This document shows, one piece after another, positions 57,640 to 64,000 of a stretch of DNA of 64,000 bases (its first letter is position 1; each line of letters starts with the position of its first letter). A program made the translations under genes and the position numbers. Source of the DNA: Cloeon dipterum (Eukaryota; Arthropoda; Insecta; Ephemeroptera; Baetidae). The notes beneath the pieces were generated by a model, which was given only the letters and a program-made list of their open reading frames with translations, made no database searches and was not told the origin of the DNA. The stretch lies in NCBI RefSeq assembly GCF_949628265.1, contig NC_088790.1, forward strand, positions 27,098,545-27,162,544, written 5' to 3'.

Positions 57640-58937
57640 ATTTCGGTAGACGAAAAGATGGCATCGATTTTGGGCCCGTAAGCACCCCTGCGGCAACTTT
57701 TTACCCCATTTTATCCGCCTGGAGGTCGAGGTTATAAAACGTTCCCAAAATTCTTAATTAATTTATTTATCCTGTTTTTAGTTCTTGTTAAATTAATCTG
57801 GAGTTATTTACTGATTTTACAGTAGGCAAAAAGCTAAATAGATGAAATTCTTAAAAGTCGAAATTAACAAATTAATTTATTTTGCTTATACTTGTGATAG
57901 AGTTTGAACTCCGGGATGTCTTGCAATATGTGATAATTACAAAAATTTGAATTATAATTGAGAACATTTTGTTAACTCTAAAGCTGTTTTTATTTTTAAT
58001 ATCGGAGAATTTAGATTTGTCATTGAATTTCCCGTTTTTCTTTTCAGCAGGATGCGTTTCTCGTATTTCTTTGTCTTTTGACGGCTCCTCTAACTCATCT
58101 AATTCTGTCAAGTATTCCTGCAGCTTTTCTACGCTATCAATCGTCTTATATATTATTACATTTTAAAGAAATATAATTTGGAATTGAAGCTAAATTATTT
58201 TTTCCGCTTGTGGTTTTTTTTACTTCTTCGTCAATATATTTTTCACAATTTAAAAAGGCATTATAGGAATTCGAGGAATTGCCATAATTCAGCTCATGGT
58301 TACATCTCGTGAGGTAACTCTATTTAATGATACTGTTTTCAGGTTTTTTTATTATCATTAGAAACACGTTCAATACATTCTGCGGATGTTTAGAATATAG
58401 TCAAATTACTTTTTCCAGTGAAATGTTTCCCCAGAGCTCGCCAGACAGGGGTAGGGGGTGTTGCAAGCACTTTACCGCAGTGCATTGCAACACAGCAAGT
58501 CAGTGGCCCATAAAAAGTCTAAGTTTTGCCCTGGCTGAGCAGAGCGGTGTAGGAAATTCCAGGCAGGTCAGTCAGTGCGCAGTTGGAGCAGCGTGATTCA
58601 CCCGTGGCGTGCTGAGAGGAGGAGAAGCGACCTACCTCCCTTCCGCCGGCCTTGCACTCGCAACACCGACCAATCGGACGAGGCCTAACCATCTGCTGCT
58701 GGCTTCCAGCGCAGTTTGTTGTTTGTGTTGAGGTTCAACTCACTCACAAAAGAGGAAAGACCGATCAGTCGGGTGCTCTCATCAGCTCTTCGCGTGGTGC
58801 AATTATTATTTTGTATTCATCGAGAGTATAATTATAATCGGTCAAAGGCATCGAAGCAAGGCTTTCGACAAGGAGATAAGGGGCAAGTCTGATAAAAACT
58901 CTGGCCGACGCGAAAACTGACGGAGTGCGAACGAACC
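57640..58937. other. Casp-3 3' flank and Casp-4 upstream region
   Basis: To about 58314 this is the end of the duplicated unit. From about 58430 the G+C content rises to a CpG-containing stretch (58430-58930) that probably holds the promoter and 5' UTR of Casp-4; no TATA box is evident. Confidence 0.5.
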
Positions 58938-61513
58938 ATGTCCGACGCAGAAGTTGAGGTTGAGGTTGACAACAACAAGATGAGTTTTGGAAAGTCGGCA
59001 GGCAACGGAGACGTAGGAGACGCCTGGGGACTAGGGAGGTACGTAATTTAAAGTCCAAAATTCCTCCCTTAAAAATCACTCGAATCGATATAGCAAGGAA
59101 TGAAGCAATAAATAAATGATTCCAACCGAGGGTCGATGACATCACCCTTTTATCCTTTTCCTTCTATTGCGTGACACAATTAAATGCGAAAATTCTGTCC
59201 AGCAGCTCGAATCGGATCGTGCAAGCTATGGCTCCGACTGCCAAAAATGATTTCTACTACAAAATGACGCACAAGCGGCGTGGAAGAGCGATTATCTTCA
59301 ACCACGAGCATTTCAACCAGCCGAATCTGTCCATTCGAAACGGAACCAACGTGGACGCTGAGAACTTGAGGGAAACGTTCGAGGGGCTCGGCTTTGACGT
59401 CACCGTGCACAAGGACCCGCTTCTCAGCGACATCGAATACGTTATTAATAAAGGTTGCAGCGAGTTGCGCGATTGTTTATATTTTTAATAAAGACTAATT
59501 ATTATTTTTATAGCCGCCAAAGAAAACCACTCTGAAGCAGACTGCATCGCCGTGATCGTGCTCTCACACGGCGAGGACAAAATTCTCTATGCTAGAGACG
59601 CCGAGTACAAGCCTGAGATGCTGTGGAACGCCTTCACAGCTGACAAGTGCCCAACCCTGGCTGGGAAGCCAAAATTGTTTTTCATCCAAGTAAGCTCAAC
59701 AATCTTACGCATACCAAGGGAATTTTAATAAATCTGAAATAATGTCGCAGGCGTGCCAAGGAGACCGGTTGGACCGAGGCGTAGCGATGAGCACTGAATA
59801 TGATGGGCAAAAATCCGGCATTGTCTACAAAATCCCTGTCTACGCAGATTTTTTGATCTCATTCTCTACTGTGCCAGGTAATTTTTAAATGTTTAAATTA
59901 ATTTGAAATTGATTTCCCAAACTAAAGATTGTTACTGTTTATTTTTTAATCAATGATGCTTTTAAAGAGACTTTAATCTTTTCAAAACTGGATTGATCTG
60001 ATAAAAAATTACTACAGGGTTCAATACGCAAAATTTTATTACTGGGAGTGTACGAAATAAAGCCGAAAAACCCCACCAACTTGGGGATTTCCTGAATTTG
60101 ACCTCCGAAAAGGTCTTATTTTGCGCCTATCAAGACAAAGAGCATTGTGGGCGTAGGAATTGCTCGGCTCAGTGAGATATTTAAAACACCACATCTTCCC
60201 TTAGCCGTGTAACTATTTGAAAATGCTACATTTGCGATTTATGAAATTTGAAATATTTATGGAATTTGTATTAATACAGTTACACTACTTCTCCCTCTAA
60301 AATAAATGCACGCCTAAGGAGAAAGGTTGTGGTGTTAACATTTATCACGCAGCCGAGCAATTTGCATGCCCACAGAAATTTAAAAAGAGTTATATTTTGT
60401 AAGTCAGTGGCACTCTAGGATTTTTTACTATCAATTTGGCTATCAAAAATTTCATATTTATGGTCAGATCAGTAAATTCTGCTTTTAAAACGCGCAGAAT
60501 GTAGATAAAAGTTTAGTGGCGCAGTGGGGTTTCAGAAAATAAATCGAATTTTTTATATTTATACATAACTGTTACAATAATTAAACTCGTTTTAAAATAT
60601 TCTCTAAAATTAAACGGAACAAGACCAATTTAAAAAAAGCCCTGGCAAAAATCGTCTAGAAAAATGTAAATTTACTATTCTTGTTGTTTTTAAGAACATC
60701 TTAAATATTTACAAAAGGATTTTCAATCCTGTCTGAAATAAATTATCCTCCTCTGGAAACAGTAATATATTCGATTTTCACTCTATTTTTTAATGTGCTA
60801 ATTTAACTGCTTGAACACATGGGGAAATATGATTTTACAAACTTTATTTCAAGCGTTTTTTGCGTGACTTGCGAAACAACAAGTTGAGTGCAATTAAAAT
60901 TAATCTTGGAAGCAAAGAATTGTTAGCCAACCGGAATTGGCACAGCAAAATTGCACACCGGATTTTTGCCTGAATAGACAAAACAAAATTAGATCGGGAT
61001 TTTTCGTGATTTTAGTTCAAATCCTTTGTGACCCTTTCAAACTCGCAATCTGATTTAAACATTAAATTGTAATTTTACTGCACTATTTTGGGAACAATAA
61101 TAACTAATATATCAGAAATTGAGGTTTTGGAAAAAATATTTTTCACTCTTCTGTTTTGGTACACAATTTCTTGTAAAAGTCAACAAGTTCTGAAAATTCC
61201 CCATTTGTCGCACTCAACTAAAATAGAACCTGGTGCTCCTAAGCTAATTTTTACCCCTGCTTTTCTCATTCTAGGTTACTACTCGTGGCGCAACGTGAAC
61301 AAAGGGTCGTGGTTCATGCAAGCTTTGTGCGAGATTCTGCGTCGCAGTGGCACCTCCCTTGATCTCCTCACCCTGATGACCCTGGTATCGCAGAAGGTGG
61401 CCGTGGGCTTCGAGTCGTCGTCGAGCGACCCGACCATGCACGGAAACAAGCAAATCCCCAGCACGACCACGATGCTCACCAGAATGCTCATTTTCACGCA
61501 GAAACATATCTGA
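58938..61513 (+). CDS. Casp-4: canonical effector-type caspase, 297 aa
   Basis: Exons 58938-59038, 59203-59453, 59514-59689, 59751-59877 and 61275-61513; phases 2,1,0,1. Cytoplasmic Asp-specific cysteine protease, most like insect effector caspases (caspase-3/7, drICE type). The prodomain is short (about 50 residues) and acidic, with no CARD or DED. The core starts at HKRRGRAIIFNH; Arg in IRNGT binds substrate; catalytic His136 is in VLSHGED and Cys178 in QACQG; the small subunit has GYYSWRN (Arg224) and GSWF (Trp231), the full S2 pocket. An extra phase-0 intron, absent from Casp-1 to -3, falls between Gln176 and Ala177 of the active-site pentapeptide. The exon 2 acceptor is CAGCAG, so a version starting at 59206 with one Ser fewer is possible. 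It is outside the duplicated block and more diverged, so it is the likely older, conserved family member. Confidence 0.92.
59878..61274. other. Casp-4 intron 4
   Basis: A 1.4-kb intron, far longer than the other caspase introns. It carries the foldback at 60146-60374 and otherwise AT-rich DNA without a coding exon. Confidence 0.6.
60146..60374. mobile_element. Foldback element in Casp-4 intron 4
   Basis: TGTGGGC..GAATTGCTCGGCT on the left and AGCCGAGCAATT..GCCCACA on the right are inverted copies, with ACACCACA / TGTGGTGT inside. Arms are about 60-80 bp around an AT-rich centre; no coding capacity. Confidence 0.6.
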
Positions 61514-61788
61514 ATTGTATATGTAATATGTATGTGACGGAGGTGCAATTTTCACACTTTCTGCTTTCAAAATGCTATTTTTTGATGGATTTCAATTTAT
61601 AACTCTTTACTGGCGCACGCGTAAAGCATTTACAAACAAAGCTGTCTGAAACATTCTTATTACATAATATTTTTGTGCTATTCCAGACCAGGTATTTACC
61701 AATCAATTCTCAAGACTTAACAAAAAATTGAACTGTACCTTATACGATTCGTAATAGTAAAGTATCATCAATCTGATTTTGACGTACT

Positions 61789-62323
61789 TCATTTTCCAAA
61801 TCCTCCTCTGCAGGCTGGGCTGGTTTTAGGTGCTTGGTCACTGCTTTCCCATTGAGCCGGAGTTTTTGCCTAGAGAAAGATAATTTCTAATAATCAAATA
61901 AATAAAAAAAATCCTTATGTAATACCTCTATCGCCAAGGCATGTACTCCACTGGCCAACTCCTCTTCTAACAGTCCATAAATTAACTTGTGTCTCTGCAA
62001 TTTAATTAAAATTAGGACAAAATTAAATCATCCCTCCGTGTATGATAATATACCTTGATCAGAGGCATCCCTTCGAATTTACTCGAGACAACGACAACCC
62101 TGAAGTGGGTTTCGCTGCCTTTGGGCACACTGTGCATGTAGGACTCGTTGACAATTTCCAGATGTTGTGGTTCTGCTCCAGTCCGGATTTTTCGCTGGAT
62201 TGTCTCCGCAACAGGCCCTCCGGTTGATTCCATTCTTCCCGTCAAAAATGAGTGTTTGACGAGTTGTGACAGTCTGACACGTCGAAGTAGAGCTGTCATA
62301 TAAACACTGGAAAATGTTTTCAC
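61789..62323 (-). CDS. BOLA1: BolA-like protein 1, 139 aa, three exons
   Basis: Exons 62054-62323, 61926-61994 and 61789-61869 join in phase 0 (introns 59 and 56 nt). BolA proteins work with monothiol glutaredoxin 5 in late maturation of mitochondrial iron-sulfur proteins. Residues 1-30 are basic with Ser and hydroxylated residues and few acids, like a mitochondrial targeting peptide. The BolA domain spans about 35-115: GPVAETIQRKI, LEIVNESYMHSV, the GSETHFRVVVVSSKFEG core, then RHKLIYGLLEEEL and GVHALAIEAKTPAQW. The His in ETHF and the His in VHAL match the ligands used by BolA-glutaredoxin complexes. The C-terminal TSPACRGG resembles the animal BOLA1 tail. Shares an upstream region with the divergent gene at 62573. 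Confidence 0.92.
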
Positions 62324-62572
62324 TGCTTTTATCTTTTAACTTTTCGAGCTAAATTGTTATGGACTGAAATAAGCTTCTCAAAATTAGAGTCAGAGTCAAC
62401 TCAATAAAATAAATAACGTCGCGCCACGCCCCCTCAATGTGAGGCGAGTGGCGCGAGTTTGACAGAGGAGTACACAAGATACACAATGTAATATACGATT
62501 ATAGCGTTTGTGAAACCTACCACGGCCGACGACCTGTACCCTGCGTACCTTGAGCAAATTAATCCTCCATCT
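62324..62572. promoter_or_regulatory. Shared divergent promoter region with a GC-rich hairpin
   Basis: Only 249 bp separate the two start codons. At 62420-62455 lies a near-perfect hairpin: CGCGCCAC on the left pairs with GTGGCGCG on the right, and CCTCA with TGAGG around an ATG loop. It stands out from AT-rich flanks and could be a paired factor site. Role inferred. Confidence 0.45.
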
Positions 62573-63491
62573 ATGTGGTTGAATTATGAATTATTGACCT
62601 TGGACGCCTGGAGCGCAGCCGCTAGTGGGTGTAAGAGAGTTTAGTTCATAATATGGAAATGTTTATTTATAGACATCGCAATAAACTTGGCGAACTCATC
62701 ACGTACTAAAAACCTGCGAGCCCGGACCAACGACCCGCATTATTTCAATCGAAAATCAACCCTTTCTCTGTTTTAAAACTGAAAATCGTGTCAAACCATT
62801 GCATGCAATCTGGAATTTCAAATAGCCTTCATGCTCATTTTCCTATGTCCTTTAACCGACTTAATAAGTTGAAAAATAAGTAATATGTTTTGGTTTTAAA
62901 TTTTAGAAAGTAGTTGTTTTTACACCACACATCTTTCCAACTCGTCGTGTCCAACAATAGTATTATTTAGCAAAGTAGAGCTGAGAGCCAAAATTAAACT
63001 TTCGAATTTTAACACAATTAATTAAATTATATGATTTTCAGCAGGTTATTTACTGCAGTGTGGCCGATACCCAGTGACCAGTGGACATGGCGGACCGGAC
63101 ACAATTAATCTGCTGCTACCACATAGCGACCTGCAGGACAATTTCGAGATTTCCAACACCTCGATCATAGCCGGTTGTGCCGCTGAACTATGCGCTCGCT
63201 TGGAACGCCGAAAAGGTGAATTATTAATTTTCAAGTCGGCGGAATACCTTTATTTATTTGTAAATAAGAGTTATTGTGGAATATTAATCCTAATTGAAAA
63301 TCTAATTGACAGGAAAACAAACAGGATTCAGAATTCAGGTCAACCAAGACGAGCAACAGACGGCATGCAACGGCTGCTGCCCAGTCCAAACAGCTGTCCA
63401 GTGGCCACCGTTTCATAGCACTACCTCGAGTTCTCGGCCTGGCAGCGATCAGCTGTACCTGGTGTGGCCTGAGACTTTGGTGGCTGCCTGA
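62573..63491 (+). CDS. Unidentified small protein, 135 aa, three exons
   Basis: Exons 62573-62630, 63045-63215 and 63313-63491 join in phase (1,1) with GT..AG ends; the exon 2 acceptor is preceded by CAGCAG. The frame is also open upstream of the chosen ATG to a TAA near 62486, and an acceptor at 62504 (TTATAG) could join an earlier exon, so the N-terminus is uncertain. The protein is soluble, with a conserved-looking core (CGRYPVTSGHGGPDTINLLL, IIAGCAAELCARLERRKGKQ) and a Cys pair (CNGCC). There is no signal peptide or membrane span. I do not recognise the family. An AATAAA lies at 63625-63630. Divergent from BOLA1 and convergent with the gene at the window edge. Confidence 0.6.
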
Positions 63492-63624
63492 TACTATTTT
63501 TGGCCGAGCGTTTTAATATGAATGTAAATTGATGTCAAATTTTGCCTCAATATTTCCCAATTGAGCAGAGAAAAGTGAGAATTTTAATCTTTATATCTGC
63601 ATTCGGGTTGAAAGTTTGCAGAAA

Positions 63625-63630
63625 AATAAA
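63625..63630 (+). terminator. Polyadenylation signal of the 62573-63491 gene
   Basis: AATAAA 134 bases after the stop codon, only about 30 bases from the stop of the convergent gene, so the 3' UTRs of the two genes likely overlap. Confidence 0.5.
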
Positions 63631-63657
63631 ACAAAAATAATATAATTAGGATAAAAA

Positions 63658-63999
63658 CTAACATCTATAATTTTCAAGAATAGCAATCAGCTCTTCGTCT
63701 ACAAACAACTCTTGAAACTCGCTACTGATAATTTGATTTTCAAAAAACTCTGTGATGCCGTCGATCTCGTCGTTTGTCGTTTTACCATTCGTAAAGGTCC
63801 TTGCCAGCGCTGCGTAACCAAAGCGACGATAATGCAAATCGAACGTAATGACACTAATGGCTGGCAGCGACGCCGCAACACATTTAATGAACGCCGCTAC
63901 TTCTTTGAAATAATCTTCTTTAAAATATTCTACTGAATTGAAATGTGAGGTGAAATGAAGCTTTTTCAGATTTCTCAGGATCTTCTTCTCTTTGATTAA
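63658..63999 (-). CDS. 3' part of an unidentified gene, runs off the window
   Basis: On the minus strand a frame is open from the window edge for 113 codons to a TAG. There is no ATG near its start, so it continues beyond the window or begins at an exon border outside it. The protein has alternating hydrophobic and charged stretches (LKKLHFTSHFNSVEYF, FIKCVAASLPAISVITFDLHY, ITEFFENQI, FQELFVDEELIAILENYRC), which suggests helices or leucine-rich-like units, but no family is recognised. Codon use and length argue for a real exon. Confidence 0.55.
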   Translation of the reverse strand, partial: LIKEKKILRNLKKLHFTSHFNSVEYFKEDYFKEVAAFIKCVAASLPAISVITFDLHYRRFGYAALARTFTNGKTTNDEIDGITEFFENQIISSEFQELFVDEELIAILENYRC

Positions 64000-64000
64000 C

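Larger units (their letters stand above)
54388..58314 (+). repeat. Tandem segmental duplication, right unit
   Basis: Copy of about 49746-54387: Casp-1 3' fragment, Casp-3 (copy of Casp-2) and the shared 3' flank, ending near 'catctcgtgagg' as the left unit does. It lacks about 1 kb present at left and has about 400 bp extra at 55390-55790. Confidence 0.8.

Overview
The window looks like nuclear DNA of an insect or another arthropod. It is AT-rich, genes are split by many short introns (50-70 nt) with GT..AG ends, and non-autonomous transposable elements are abundant. The phosphodiesterase gene is most like the insect Pde6 type. No bacterial-style operons, CRISPR arrays, rRNA or tRNA genes were seen. 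The ORFs are exon-sized fragments, so gene models were built by joining exons at splice sites and checking that reading phase is kept.

Layout. At 1.7-3.4 kb (minus strand) is a complete five-exon gene for a 195-residue four-pass membrane protein. From 3.4 to 24.1 kb no convincing coding exon is seen; the stretch holds GC-rich patches and many MITE copies, and may contain 5' exons or enhancers of the next gene. From 24.1 to 40.1 kb (plus strand) is a 19-exon cGMP phosphodiesterase gene, Pde6-like, 1009 residues, with two GAF domains, an HD-type catalytic domain and a C-terminal CaaX box. At 41.6-45.4 kb (minus strand) is a putative two-exon orphan gene with a repetitive disordered N-terminus.

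From 49.1 to 61.5 kb is a tandem caspase cluster, all on the plus strand. Casp-1 has the catalytic pentapeptide QACRG. Casp-2 and Casp-3 have QASNG, so the catalytic cysteine is serine while the rest of the fold is open and intact. Casp-4 is canonical (QACQG, GYYSWRN). A broken piece of Casp-1 lies between Casp-2 and Casp-3. Flanking homology shows that one segment (about 49.75-54.39 kb) was duplicated in tandem with its left breakpoint inside Casp-1 exon 3; this explains both the pseudogene and the second catalytically dead copy. Retention of two open, cysteine-less caspases beside two intact ones suggests decoy or regulatory pseudocaspases and is the most notable biology here.

From 61.8 kb to the end are a BolA1-like mitochondrial iron-sulfur protein gene (minus), a divergent unidentified small gene (plus) sharing a 249-bp intergenic region with a GC-rich hairpin, and the 3' part of a further unidentified gene running off the window edge (minus).

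Mobile DNA. At least six repeat families are visible: A, a near-palindromic ~415-bp element with AATT-like target duplications; B, a ~260-bp hAT-like MITE with 8-bp target duplications; C, a ~390-bp foldback element; D and E, elements sharing a TTAAAG-type terminal repeat; and F, a retroposed sequence with a poly(A) tail. Several are nested, which orders their insertions.
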